From Spongilla lacustris (lineage: Eukaryota > Porifera > Demospongiae > Spongillida > Spongillidae), in the NCBI GenBank assembly GCA_949361645.1, contig OX442432.1:5778397-5842396 (forward strand): a stretch of 64,000 bases of DNA, written 5' to 3'. The notes below the pieces were generated by a model. It made no database searches. It had not been told where the DNA came from and saw only the letters and a list, made by a program, of their open reading frames with translations. This document shows positions 35,001 through 46,438 of the stretch, one piece after another. Numbering within the stretch: the stretch's first letter is position 1; every line of letters starts with the position of its first letter. Position numbers and translations under genes: made by a program.

Positions 35001-37436
35001 CATGCTTATTGTGACCACAAACTGTTAAATGTTATAACGCAGGCTTAAATGTGGATGTAAACAAACTAATATTAAATTAATCAAATCAAAGATGTTTAGA
35101 TTTTTATTTTGTGTTCTTCTATTTGCTAAATAATGCTGTGAAAAAATGTAGAAGTAACTGAAAAAAAAAAAAATCAAAGCAATTAAAATTAACGAAAACG
35201 AATTAATAATTCCTGATAACACCTTATTAAAAATGTACCATTTAAGAGGTATCCAAAAGCTTCAACACTTCGTTGAATTTTAGTGATATCAACTTGGCCG
35301 AATTTATTGATGAATTAAAACCACTAAATCAAGATACAATCCCCTTAATCAAGTACATTATGAAAATTAAAAAATCAAGATTTCAATTTTTAGTAACTTC
35401 TAAACGGTAGTTAATACAGTTTGCAGCTTTTAATTAACCTCCCACCCTACATTGATATTTATTTGAAATGAAAAGGATCTTGAGACTTTTATCAATATTA
35501 ATTAACCATTAAATTGTATTCACGAGTATGTCTTCTCACAGTTAGAACTTTTAACAACAATTACCTGTTATTGCTACATGGACGTACCTGTTATAGCTAC
35601 AGGGGGACTGTTATAGCTACATGGTAGCTTGTGGCATACTTCTTTGAGCAGGGAGGGATTGTCTTGTCTTCCAGTCTAATCACTAATAGCAATGACATAG
35701 AATTTTAATCATGTGTTTTGGCAACAGTTATTAACAGTGGCTATGCATTTGAATTTTTTCTTTTAAAGCTGCTGTGGTCCAATGGCTGACTCACTATCAC
35801 TGCATATTTTTTTATCAAAGGCATGGTTGGGCAGAGGTAGATAAGTGGTGTGGAGGGACTATCTTCCCAGTAGGGTAGTGCCTACATTTGTTCCCTGCCT
35901 CCCCCCCCCCCCCCCCCTCCCCCTGGACCTATGGATAATGCCTTTGTACATATTTTCTTGCCTCTCCACCCTCCCCCTGGATCTACATGTATGTGAGCAT
36001 ACACTGTTATAAAGTAGCTCCCTAGAAATGCTATTTATGATGCTTCTGTCAATCAGGATCACAGAGGCCTTTTTGAAGGCCAATGACTACCTTAAAGTTC
36101 CAGGAACAGGAGGAAGGTGGGTATGGTCATGGTGCTATAGGACTGGGAACTAGCAGCTAGCACTCCACAGTGTTATCAAGATGTCAGAAGCCATTCATGA
36201 CATGGAGGCTTACACCAAGCTCACAGACAGCTTTGTGGTACAGCAGATACGTAGCTCACAGGATGGGCACTTGGCAGAGGTATGGGGGGGGGGGGGGGCT
36301 ATGTTTAGTGGTTTGTGCCATGGTATCACAGCCTGGCTATTTGTCTGTGCATGTGTATACATTATGTGTATTTATGTGTACCAATGTATGTATATTGATT
36401 TGTACATGTTTATGTGTGCTTGTGTGTATGTTATAGTCCAAAAAGTTGCTGGACAGAATTGACAGACGGCAGCTATTCAAGTGTGTGGGACAGGCATTAT
36501 TGAGTGACAGTACAACCTTGGACAAGGTATGCTCTATGGCATGTTGTCCACACACACACATGCACACTGTTTTCAAATAGTCACTTTTAACAGTCTTTTA
36601 CTGTTGCAGGATACTGCTGTTGGCATTATGGTGGAAGAGAGCGATGGAAAGCTGTCCTCTGAAGATATTGTGGTTGATGTGAGGGATGCATTATTAGATC
36701 TTATGTGCATGCATTCTTGCAATGGGCAGGTTGTGAAGTTTGACTATGGCATGAAGGAGAAGAACCCTGTGGAGTGGGTGTGGTTTTATTCCAAAGATGA
36801 TCCGACAAAACCAATCAAAGTACATCAAAACCAGGTCAGAACAAAGAGTAGTATGCAAGATTGAAATGCTACATAGGGGCAAAGAGGTACATGTAAATCA
36901 TGTTGATAGTGGCCAGTACTCCCCCCCTCCCCCTCCCCCTTCCCCCACTCTCTCAAAGGGTGGAGCAGGGTACAGAATTAATTTGGACCTTACCACTGCA
37001 GGCTGCATGATAATTATTAATCCCCTCCTCCCCATCCCATCAAGGTATCCCACATGTTGCCGATGGTCTTCAAAGAGGAACAGCTGCGAGTGTACTCCAC
37101 TAACACAGAAGCCTATTTGTTGGCACGAAGGTAGAGCTGTTGATTGGCAGTGCGCAACGGTCCACTTATTTTGATGTCATGTGACCTTCACATGACCTAG
37201 GTACTTCAGCAGGCTGTGTGATATGAAGAAGTTGGCATACGAATCTCAGGCAAGGAAATTGTTTTTCTGTATTTGTCTCTTGCTCCATTACCCCTTCTGG
37301 TCCCCCTTACCCCCCATCTCTGCAGGGGGAGGAGGGGTTCGCTCACGGGTCATCCTACCTCACACCAGTGAGGCAGCGTCTTGCCCAGACAAGGATACAT
37401 GAGAACACTAAGAAGCGCAAGTTGAATGAAATGTAA
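29082..37436 (+). CDS. SAMHD1: SAMHD1-like dNTP triphosphohydrolase, 16 exons
   Basis: HD-domain enzyme of the SAMHD1 family, which removes triphosphate from dNTPs. Exons: 29082-29292, 29698-29755, 30033-30151, 33456-33526, 33576-33719, 34021-34071, 34117-34214, 34364-34430, 34482-34573, 36057-36116, 36171-36279, 36437-36526, 36610-36834, 37045-37130, 37202-37250, 37326-37436. They total 1641 nt, in frame throughout (546 aa). Signatures: [32 protein letters not shown] (His87), [15 protein letters not shown] (His127/Asp128), ARDSHYLGI (Asp238), [10 protein letters not shown] and [13 protein letters not shown]. The metal-binding H..HD..D set is complete. All introns are GT-AG except that after 37250, which begins GC. 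No SAM domain is seen; human SAMHD1 (626 aa) has one N-terminally, and the gap at 28395-28594 could hide it. The ATG at 29082 is the best visible start, but an upstream splice acceptor (ccaacag, ending about 29108) is an alternative. Confidence 0.92.
29293..29660. repeat. Minisatellite in SAMHD1-like intron 1
   Basis: Tandem, partly degenerate units of ggtgtggtgtggagggtgag (about 20 bp), with a run of shorter 15-bp units gtggagggtgaggct near 29535-29610. The array fills most of the intron and starts almost at the splice donor. Confidence 0.9.
30304..33424. repeat. 3.1-kb array of a 25-bp minisatellite in SAMHD1-like intron 3
   Basis: About 125 head-to-tail copies of a 25-bp unit, consensus agatatgtggtacctttggg plus caggc, very uniform. 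Each unit holds GGTACC, a KpnI site. Variants (ggtatg, tatatg, gggtagg and a 24-bp unit ggtattgg) recur in the same order: the 24-bp unit at 31106 and 32130 is 1,024 bp apart (40 x 25 + 24). A 29-bp unit with an extra gcag recurs 479 bp apart (near 32611 and 33090). So blocks of many units were themselves duplicated. No unit contains a stop codon in several frames on either strand, producing long meaningless open frames. Confidence 0.97.
33718..33979. repeat. (GGGA)n tetranucleotide array in SAMHD1-like intron 5
   Basis: About 260 bp of GGGA repeats with occasional agaagga or agat interruptions, starting at the splice donor of the exon ending 33719. It gives spurious Glu-Gly-Arg and Leu-Pro-Ser frames on the two strands. 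Confidence 0.95.
34574..34760. repeat. 22-bp minisatellite in SAMHD1-like intron 9
   Basis: About eight copies of gtggggtcatggtgacacct plus ct, directly after the splice donor that follows ERM at 34573. Units differ by single bases (gtgaca, gtggca, atggcg). Confidence 0.93.
35560..35635. repeat. Short tandem repeat, 20-bp unit
   Basis: Three imperfect copies of acctgttatagctacatgg; the equivalent array at 46985-47065 in copy B has four. The unit number therefore changed after the duplication. Confidence 0.75.
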
Positions 37437-38300
37437 AGGCAGCAGCAGTTGGATGGATGTGCACAGGGGACATTTGTGCTCTGCTGAGCTGGTTATGTTG
37501 GAGCTGTTCAGACCGGAAATAATGTTGAATTTAATTATTATTAACGTGCTAATCACAATAAGGTTACAACCAATATTAGCTATGACATCACTTATGTGGT
37601 GCAGCTTATCAAATGAGTAGTGACTGTGAGGTTATTAGGGGTTCAGGCCACATACATGTAGGGAGGCATGAATGACTCTTTGCCATACTTGTAGCATTCA
37701 ACCCATTTTATTTGTACATTAACTGCATGTGCAAAGCAGAGTTTACATCACAATGTAACACTTATTTTTGAAGGGTGGATATCGCAGCCCTCCTGCACAA
37801 CCATTGGAGGTAAAACTGGTATTTTTGTAAGTCAAAGGCATGCCAAAAATAGAATTAATGAACCACTTCTGTCACCAAATTTCTGTCTTCAGAAGAAAAA
37901 AAAACTCCCAACTGTATCCTGAATAATTTTTAATGCATGTTGTGGTGATTGGATGAAATGCTCATGGTGTTGAAGTGGTTGGTCAGGGTACGAGCCCAAA
38001 TGGTACACCTACCATTGATGTGTAACATTAAAATCAGTGTACATGGTGACCTCACTATATGCTTCTCATGCCCTATCTAAGCAGGGCATTCACCCTTCAG
38101 AACATTAAACCTTGTTCCTAAACAAATCACTGTAATAATACATGTACTTGTAACTTGAATAATTTAGAGTAATATTAATATTCTGCACACACACTCATCA
38201 CTCACACATTTGCTTTGACGCTATGATGATCTTTATCTTCTGACAATACATGTATACACATGTAGTTGAAGGTTTCTGTGGTGTGTGCCCCTAGTTGAAG
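37437..38300. other. 3' flank of the SAMHD1-like gene
   Basis: Contains no recognised gene. Closely matched by 48851-49365 and then, after an insertion in copy B, by 50497-50790. The match through this non-coding stretch shows that the duplication was at DNA level. Confidence 0.7.
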
Positions 38301-38302
38301 GT

Positions 38303-38323
38303 TTGTGTGTGTGTGTGTGTGTT

Positions 38324-38363
<40 letters not shown>

Positions 38364-38425
38364 CCTAGTTGAAGGTTTGCATGGTTTGTGTTCCTTGTGG
38401 TGTTTAATTGGTGTGTAGTTAAATG

Positions 38426-38483
<58 letters not shown>

Positions 38484-38562
38484 TGTGTGTGTGTGCATGT
38501 GTGTGTGTGTGTGTGTGTGCATGTGTGTGTGCATGTGTGTGTGTGTGTGTGTGTGTGCCCCC
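38303..38562. repeat. (GT)n microsatellites
   Basis: Two GT tracts (about 38306-38362 and 38428-38560) with scattered interruptions. They lie in an array of imperfect units containing cctagttgaaggtttgtg. A related array is in copy B at about 50760-51560. Confidence 0.9.
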
Positions 38563-38729
38563 ATACAATGTAGTTGAATGTATCTGTGGTTTGTGTTTCT
38601 TGATAAAGGTTTCTGTGTTTTCCCCTAGTTAAAGATATACCCCATTGTGTAGTTGAATGTCTTTCTGTGGTGGTGTGAGTGCCCCTAGTTGCAGGTAAAT
38701 GTTTCGTGAATTAGACAGAAACTACATGT

Positions 38730-38947
<218 letters not shown>

Positions 38948-39001
38948 ATTGCAATAGGGTACACATAATATAAGTCTGAAGCATGTGAGCTTGGCCACAT
39001 T

Positions 39002-39320
39002 GGATGTTAGCCTTGGGAGAGGGAATATTGGTTAGTCTAGGTCACTCAGTGCACCTGGAAACTTCTGTGAGGTCATTGATGAGCCGCTGCAGGCAAGCAT
39101 CTCGCACATGGAAAAAGGTGTGGACACAAAGAATAGATAGGTGGATAGAAGGTACTGCTACTCCTCAATGGCAAGCACCTGCAAAGGGTCAAAGAGCCGC
39201 CTTCATGGTACCCTGCAATCTCTAGATTGGCATCAGGAGCCTGCCACCAGTACGGGAAATTTGGCCATTGGAGGCACGAATGCCCTAATTGGGTCAGTTG
39301 CAACGTATCCTTTAATACAT
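39002..39320 (+). pseudogene. Retroelement gag-like remnant with degenerate zinc knuckle (copy A)
   Basis: Plus-frame pieces encode SLGHSVHLETSVRSLMSRC, SRTWKKVWTQRIDRW and, in a shifted frame, ACHQYGKFGHWRHECPNW, which looks like a CCHC knuckle with the second Cys replaced by Tyr. Copy B has the same block in a single frame (51841-52164), so copy A carries a later shift. I cannot name the element family. Confidence 0.5.
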
Positions 39321-39361
39321 GTATTAGGTAAAGTTGCTGAGCAATGGGGAGGACGCATGTA

Positions 39362-39392
<31 letters not shown>

Positions 39393-39405
39393 ATTTGTGT
39401 GTTTG

Positions 39406-39478
<73 letters not shown>
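39362..39478. repeat. (GT)n microsatellite
   Basis: About 115 bp of GT with TTT interruptions, after the zinc-knuckle remnant. Copy B lacks it at the equivalent place, about 52180. Confidence 0.93.
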
Positions 39479-39479
<1 letters not shown>

Positions 39480-40983
39480 CTAGTACTGTAGGCAGATTGA
39501 TTAATTGCATTTACTTTTTGGGGGAATATACTTAGTCAAGGTTAGGTGTTGCCATTCACCTCTGTACCTATACTATGTTCCCATCCCAGCCAACTGCCTG
39601 CACACTCTGGATCAACAATGGTGCAGTTGCTGAACTTGTAGTGGTTGAGAAGTAGTCATTGTTAGCAGTCCACTTTCAGGACAGAAGTGTGGTGGTCAAC
39701 CTGAGCATGTGAAAACTGCTATCTAAAGGTACAGAAGGTTAAGGCATTTGGCAATCTTAACAAGCACCATGTTGTTGCATCCATTGGTATATGCCTGTGG
39801 CATGGTAAGGTATGTACGGCTATTCTTTGTTTGGATGATGCCATTTGCGTGATGGAATGGGAAGCTGTTTAAGATTAGTAGTTGGGGGAGAGGGCAGGAA
39901 TTTTGTGAGGCCAAATTTAAATGTGCATGGACACCATCCCATATGCTTCAATGGCTGGGTTTCAATATAGGCCTTGAATGCGGCCAACTAACAGTGCCTG
40001 AAAAGAAGTTGAGCATTGCTTAAAAGTTTGCTTTGAGGTGCTGTGGCTCAGTAGCACATTTCTGGAAGCCTGTACAAAATGTTAAAGTGATGTGAGGCAT
40101 GGATGCTAGGGAAGGTCAACTGGAACTATGTCTCTGGGCATAATCTATCCTATTTGGCAAGGTCCTTTAGCAGTTTTGTGTGTTGCATTCAGATGTTAGT
40201 CATATTGAATATGGAGGATGTATACTATAACACATAGTATGAATGTGTTGGAAGAAGCATGAAGGTAAGCACAGTTCAGCTTTGAGGGAATTAATAGCCA
40301 TTGCTAGGGTAATGGAATCAGTTGCCAATAAATGAGGGAGCACAAGAGTGCAAGAGTAGATTGCATATTGCAAGTGGGTAGTGGAAAAGCTCACTTGCAA
40401 GTGGAAACACTTAAAAGGTTTATGTGTGCAACATCAGATACACTCGGAGCCAGAGTGAGTACCCAGAGAGGAGAATCAGCTGACATATTTACATGCATAC
40501 TACATTGTTGGCTATGAGGATTGGTATTTAAATCCTATGTTTGGACCGTTTATAAGGTCATAGTTCATAGGTTTTGCCAACCATATATAGTAATATCCAT
40601 TTACCACACTTTAGGGAACTTTGGTTTTGCCTGCATGGAAATCAGGCCCATTTAGACCACAAAATATGACCCAAGTCAAAATTTTGAAAGTCTTCTATTG
40701 TCTGATAACTGTTGGATCTGGTTGAGCAGGTACTATGGGAAAATGCTTAACTCTGCTGTTTATGCTCTTAGGTTAATTTTGTGGTACATTTGAATAATAA
40801 AGTTTCATTCCAGTTTCTTAGTTGTGCACAGTTGTTGAGGATGTGTTGAGCCATTTGGGGCTGGATTCAGTTGAAAAGCATCTTGAAGTGTCCAAATACT
40901 TGGGCCTGTAGTACTCATTGTTTTCTTTGTGTCTCTCTGCCCTTGACATCAAGTGACCTCTCCCTTAATCAATCCCTTCCATC

Positions 40984-41292
40984 CTAACAGTAGCAAGCTT
41001 GTCTGAAGGGGTTGCAACTGAGGAGGCAGAGGCCAGGAAGCACAGAGCAAACGACCCCAAATGTTCAGAGCTGTGTATCCCACTTGTAGTGGAGACCTAT
41101 GGAAACTGGGGAAGGGAAGTCCAATATACTTTCTCCCGCCTGGCTTCTCACCTGGCCATCATCACTTCTTCCCACAAAGGTAAGGTGCTCACAGAGCTCT
41201 ACAGCAAGCTGAACTTCACCCTGGTCAGGGCAGTGGCTAGAGCCTTATTGGCAAGATGTGCACCCTCCCTTGGCCTCCTGGACATCCCTTGA
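40984..41292 (+). pseudogene. C-terminal fragment of a non-LTR-type reverse transcriptase
   Basis: An open stretch ending in a stop at 41290-41292. It contains EAEARKHRANDPKCSELCIP, LVVETYGNWGREVQYTFSRL, and YSKLNFTLVRAVARALLARC. The combination of (V/I)-E-T-x-G-x-x-G-x-E, a short helix region and a terminal block with V-R-x-x-A-R-A is, from memory, the C-terminus of a reverse-transcriptase family common in invertebrate genomes. Nothing upstream in this frame continues the protein. A truncated insertion is the simplest reading. Confidence 0.5.
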
Positions 41293-41573
41293 GTATTTCT
41301 ATGTATTGTGTTGTATTATGTAAATAAATATTGTCGTATACTGTGGCCAAGTGTACTGCTACATGTAGTAGATCTACTGTGCTTTCATACAATAAACTGT
41401 TTGGTGCAGTGATATCGCGCCGCGCACTAGTGCGGGTGCAAACCTATACTAGTGCCGGGTGCAGATCACAAGTGACTAGAACATCAAAATTGTACACGTA
41501 ATACGTAAATGTGGGCGTGATCTTAAAAATAAGAGGTGTGCATCGATTTCAATAAGAACTTAGGCCTACTACG

Positions 41574-42653
41574 ATGATGGACGGGACTACGGATAACTGC
41601 CCAAACTTCAGCTACGCTGAAACCAATCAGTTAAGTATTTTCAACATCATTGGATCGAGCATATCGTTCGTAGCCTCTTTCGCAACCATCGCACTGGTCC
41701 TCGTTACAAAGTCCTACCGCGTCTTCGTCCATCGCCTCACAGCCTATCTTGCAGTTCCAATGTGTTTCTTGTCCTTTGCTTATCTCCTTCACTTAGGAGC
41801 GATGCGTGTCGACGGGGAGCGTGTGACGTACGTGAACACCCTCTGCACAGCGGCCGGCTTCTTGGTACAGTACGTCACGTGGGTAGAGGCGATCATGGCT
41901 TGCTGGATCAACGTATATGTTTTGGGATTGGCCATATTTGGAGTCCAAATGAACAAACGAAAGCACGAAGTTGCGGGAATCGTACTGAGTATTTTTCTGC
42001 CCCTCCTCCTGTCGTGGGAGCCGATTGTGCAAAATGTGTACGGTCCGGCGGGGGCGTGGTGCTGGATCAAAGTCGGAGGGGACAACTGCACAACTGACAG
42101 CGGACTTCCGTACCAGATAGGTTTATATTATGGTCCGCTCCTTTTCCTGTCAGCCCTAACTATCATGGAGGTATTGGGTGCTACGGCGAAGCTGTGTGTA
42201 GGTGCTTATCAGACGGAAGGCAGCTTGCAGCGTTACCACATCACCGCCATTAAGGAGGTGGTGCCCTTATTCATATATCCCGCAATATTCTTTCTCACTT
42301 TTCTGTTTGGCTTGGCCCACCGCATCTCATCTGCTCTCCTATTGATCAACGGCAAGCCTCAAAACATGGCTATGTGGGCAATATTTGTCTTTGTTCTATC
42401 AATTAAAGGACTCTACCTGCCTGTGGCTTTTGTGTTCCATCCTCACATCCGGAGTCGCCTGAAGTGTAATAAAAGAACTGGTAGTGTCCAGATTAACGCC
42501 ACCATTCCAGGGCCTATAAATAAGCATTTCTCATCTTTTGGTACTACTCGTCATTGCACTAATACAGGCATCTACACTACCCAGACCCACTATGTGGTTT
42601 CTGAGCAGAGCATCGGCTCACACACTCCACTGGTTATAAAATCTGGTATCTGA
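41574..42653 (+). CDS. Seven-transmembrane receptor, cAMP-receptor/GPR157-like, intronless
   Basis: Predicted GPCR of 359 residues in one exon. The N-terminus is short (about 25 residues) with an N-glycosylation sequon (NFS). Seven hydrophobic segments can be placed at roughly 25-47, 56-77, 93-120, 132-149, 180-205, 228-250 and 266-290, followed by a Ser/Thr-rich cytoplasmic tail of about 60 residues. The second extracellular loop has YGPAGAWCWIK, close in pattern to the Y-G-x-x-G-x-W-C-W-I stretch of cAMP-receptor-like and GPR157-type receptors. No DRY motif follows helix 3. The start is one of two adjacent ATGs (41574, 41577). The frame is intact with no near neighbour in the window, and polyadenylation-like signals were not evident. 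Ligand and coupling are unknown, and the subfamily assignment is by motif memory. Confidence 0.8.
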   Translation: MMDGTTDNCPNFSYAETNQLSIFNIIGSSISFVASFATIALVLVTKSYRVFVHRLTAYLAVPMCFLSFAYLLHLGAMRVDGERVTYVNTLCTAAGFLVQYVTWVEAIMACWINVYVLGLAIFGVQMNKRKHEVAGIVLSIFLPLLLSWEPIVQNVYGPAGAWCWIKVGGDNCTTDSGLPYQIGLYYGPLLFLSALTIMEVLGATAKLCVGAYQTEGSLQRYHITAIKEVVPLFIYPAIFFLTFLFGLAHRISSALLLINGKPQNMAMWAIFVFVLSIKGLYLPVAFVFHPHIRSRLKCNKRTGSVQINATIPGPINKHFSSFGTTRHCTNTGIYTTQTHYVVSEQSIGSHTPLVIKSGI

Positions 42654-42659
42654 TGATGT

Positions 42660-43640
42660 CATAGTTGCACTGTTTACATGCACGGAGCCAGTATATATCA
42701 TAAGTATTGAACTTATCAAAAAGCAATCAATGGCCATTTGACACGTCTACTGTGCGTGACAAGAGACTGGGGTTTTAGAGCATCATTGTTTTAATCTCTA
42801 GACATCCATGTTCTATACGATGCGTGTAGGTAATATGCTTATCACAAAGTAGGGAACTGCAAAGCATTCTGTCATGCCTATCAAGCGAATGAAATATTTT
42901 GAGTTGGCATGTTTAATCAGCCCACTTGAAATACTTACAAGTGAAAAATTGATATTATGTGGCGAAACTTATGCTAAATTACAAAAGAGCACAAAGAGAA
43001 TATTTCATATACAAAGGCAAATACTATTCTAAACAATTGCAAGAACTGTGCATGTGAGTGTGCTGGTTTAGTTTAAGCCTAACATTACATGGACTATACT
43101 CCCCGTATACGTGAGGTCTGTTTTGATTTCAGATACCTTGATAGTAATCATTGCAAAACACATTACTGAGCACAGTTCAGTTCATTGCTAAGTTAAAGTT
43201 CAACACTGAGGGCAGGAGTATAATGCTGTTGATGATAACTTATTTTTGTCTGTGGTTCTATCCAAAAAAAGGTACTAAACACATCAAATTGTGTCGCTTC
43301 AAGTGCTGTCTTTCCAGACTTTCAGGTTATACAGTTATGGATGCAATGACATCTACATTGTAGATTTTGCACCCCACTGACCATAGAATTGCTGCTTTGG
43401 TGGACCAGTAACTAATTTTCCAAATAACCCTACAGCTGGCAATTGAAGCGCAATTAACAACATATACAGCTGCAAGGTGAAACAATATGGGAAATCTATT
43501 TCCCACATACCACTTCATTTGATATACCCACTGAAGGGTCCCCTTTGCCTTGTTTTGTACCTCATTTTGTTGAAGTTATTTATAACAACTTTCCAACTGT
43601 TTCACTAAGCCAGGATGTTGTGTCAAGTAGTTCAGGTGCT
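42660..43640. other. No gene recognised
   Basis: 3' flank of the 7TM receptor. AT-rich with only short frames. No repeat structure found until the element at 43655. Confidence 0.5.
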
Positions 43641-43654
43641 AGTGCATTATACAT

Positions 43655-43885
43655 GTACAATAAAAACATTCTCTATGAGAAAGTTGGTGGTATATTTGAT
43701 TTGAAGTCATGAAACAAGGGTCTAATAATAAGGGAAAACGAAATATTTTTAGCACACATTGTAGAATGGGATGTTAAATTGTGTGCTAAATTTAAATTTT
43801 TAGACCGGCCCTTGCTTCCCTTCTTTTTGCACCACCATTGTCTTCAAATCCTATATATCACCAACTTTCTCATAGAGATTTGCTT
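43655..43885. mobile_element. MITE-like element with AGAAAGTT termini, copy 1
   Basis: The left end reads aaaacattctctatgagaaa then gttggtggtatatttgattt; the right end is its inverted match, aaatcctatatatcaccaac then tttctcatagaga. Arms are about 50 bp. The interior is short and AT-rich with no frame. The same ends recur at 55036-55350 and as single ends at 24024-24058 and 25738-25795. Confidence 0.7.
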
Positions 43886-44037
43886 GTTAGTTAGTAAGGG
43901 ATGGTGATTGGAAAAGAATGCACATGTAATGAGCTCTGCCCTCTCCTGGTAAGGCACTGAAAGGACTTGCACCCTTGCTTGCCTGCCATCTCGTTGCTTT
44001 AGATAAAAATCCAGGAGTGAGTCCAATAGGAATTGGT

Positions 44038-45475
44038 GAAGTCATAAGGCCATTCTCCATGTCACCATGGGAGGTTCACTCCAGCTTTGTGCTGGTCAGA
44101 TGGCTGGTGGGGTGAAAGCTACCATACATGGTATGAACCTTGCTTTTCATGATCAAGGTTCAGATGCTATTCTCCTGCTTGATGCCATCAATGCAGATAG
44201 CTCTTCATAACATTAGATATTTATGCCCTTCCATTGCACTGAACAGTCATCATCAACACCCTCCCACAGCTCTTTGTTGCTGGATGATAATTCCATTCTT
44301 TCTCAGGAGGTAATAACTCAGGGGTGATCCATCTCTTGGTTATGCCTATGTATGCATTAGCTTCACTATCACTCATGATAGTACAGCCAACTGGGTCTCT
44401 CATGAATGTATGCACTTGCCAGTTGGTGGGAGAAAATAGTGGGTACTTTTTGAATGCAGTGAAGACCTGGCTCATTACAAATGATGAAACTCACACCAGA
44501 GCATTAGATATATTCTAGAACACACAGATCCTCATCACAAAGGAAGGCAAGCCTTATCTTGGAGAAGCTCTGTGCACCTTTTTGGAATTCATAAAGACTA
44601 AAGCGTAAAATTGGTCACGAGAACTAGAATCGCTGGTTTTCTTAGTGAATGCACAACTGAATGCTGAGGTGGAGGAGGCTCCCTTTTCTGGAGAGAGGTC
44701 CACAGCATGTGCAAGTGAGGGTGGAGCTTTTTGGGTGGTAGCTCTGTTTAAATGTTGTCATAAGGATTTGTGGACTTCAGCTTGGTCAGAGTGAAGGATC
44801 TCATATTCATGATAAGGTCTACAAAATGCTTCATGGAGGCAGAATACCCAGAGATGGAGCAGTGAGAAGGGTTAAGAAGGTTCAAGGCTTTCCTCCAGAT
44901 CAGAGGGTGCTGTATACCCAGTGAGTGAATAAATTTGGTTCTGAGTAAATCTTTGAGTGGTTGTAAAAGATGGCTCTTCTGTTCTACCACTTGAAGAATA
45001 TGGCTTTGTCCTCCCTAAGAGACTGAGCCTTTCATGATGCCTTGGCTCTCTAAGTTATTGCTGGAACCCTGCAAATGCTACATTGTGCTTGTGGTACCCA
45101 CTTACTGTTGAACATTGCTTCATGTCCATTTGACACTGCATCCCACCAAACCATCTCCTTTAACTTAAACCAGTACTACTGACAAGCTGAGCAAGAGAAG
45201 AGAAGAGCATATGATGAAAGAGATAGGGAAGTAGAGCATGGTTGCTTCACGAATGGTCTGGGCACCATTTGTGCTCTCCACCACTGGTGGTCTGGGCACC
45301 TCTTGTGCTCTCCACCACTGGTGGTCTGGGCACCTACACATGTATCATCTCAAAGAAGCAGGACCAAGACTACAGCAAAACACTTCTGGCTACTGTACGT
45401 AAAGTAGAATTTTTGCTGCTGAGATGCCATTATGTGTCTGTACCCACAACTGTCTCCCCTTCACTGCCCCACTAA
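44038..45475 (+). pseudogene. Decayed reverse-transcriptase pseudogene with an inverted internal piece
   Basis: Broken RT-type polyprotein in shifting frames. Plus-strand pieces: AGGVKATIHGMNLAFHDQGS then DAILLLDAINA (about 44110-44195), HNIRYLCPS (about 44205), VMPMYALASLSLMIVQPT (about 44340), EGKPYLGEALCTFLEFIKTK (about 44545), EQEKRRAYDERDREVEHGCF (about 45188) and STTGGLGTYTCI to QDYSKTLLATV (about 45320-45400). Between them, 44748-44990 reads sensibly only on the minus strand (LLQPLKDLLRTKFIHSLG, SISGYSASMKHFVDLIM), and that block normally lies in the same polyprotein. Multiple stops and frameshifts make it dead. Assignment is by motif recall. Confidence 0.55.
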
Positions 45476-45780
45476 GGTCTCACCTCGACGCACCTCCCTC
45501 ACGAAGGTCTCACCTCTGGAGGCACCTCCCCCACTAAGACCTCACCTCTGGAGGCACCTCCCCCAACAACCTCTCACCTTTTGAGGCACCTCCCACACTA
45601 AGGTCTCACCTCTTGAGGCACCTACCCCACTAAGGTCGCACCTTTTAAGGCACCTCCCCCACCAAGGTCTCACCTCTTGAGGCACCTCCCCCACAATGGT
45701 CTCACCTCTTAAGGCACCTCCCGCACCAAGGTCTCACCTCTTGAGGCATCTCCCCCACTAAGGCTTTGACCTTTATGGGG
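45255..45780. repeat. Minisatellites: TTGTGCTCTCCACC and GGTCTCACCTC units
   Basis: First, about three copies of a unit containing gtgctctccaccactggtgg (45262-45335), inside the RT pseudogene. Then about nine imperfect copies of a roughly 33-bp unit, ggtctcacctcttgaggcac plus ctcccccactaa (about 45475-45770). Confidence 0.88.
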
Positions 45781-46438
45781 CAGTGCCTCAAGGGATAAGA
45801 TGGGGGAAGTTATTTAGCTGTGATGTTTGGCCCACTGTGGCTTGGTCCCCCTGTCCCTAGCCTCACGACCTAAGAATGTTCAAAGCATTGAGTGCAGGGA
45901 TTTTATGTGTCTCCATATATATCGTATACAGCATATTTCATTTTATATCAGTGGCATAGTTATGTAGGGAAATGATTACTCAACCTTATTACATGTAAAT
46001 GTACATAAATGTATGCGTACGTAGAGTTTATTTTTTCACCGGTAAGCCAGCACCCATCCAATTAATGATTAGTGGGTGTTAATTGAATTCATTTAGGATT
46101 GTCATGTGCTGTGTTCAGTTACCTCTTAAATATTCCACAAGAGGCCTCAAAGATCTGTACAGCTGAATTATATCTTTCGTGAAATAACACATCATATAAT
46201 TGAATCCATCTTACACACAGCACACCTTATGAGTATTACAAGGTATTTACATGACCAATTTTGAAAATATATGTATCCTTTTGACATGGGGGGGGGGGGG
46301 GGGGAAGCAGACCAAGATGTTCTTTAAATTTAACTTGAATGTTGAATGAATGGCTATGTTTATGTGTTCAATTATGCGGCTGATTAAATTATTTATTATT
46401 GATCATGCTTATTGTGCATGTGCACATAAGCACATGTA

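Noticed and set aside
38202..38632. Cys-Val and Thr-His repeat frames
   Set aside because: Translations of GT/CA microsatellites.
41762..42097. Overlapping frames within the 7TM receptor on both strands
   Set aside because: Shadows of the receptor coding sequence.
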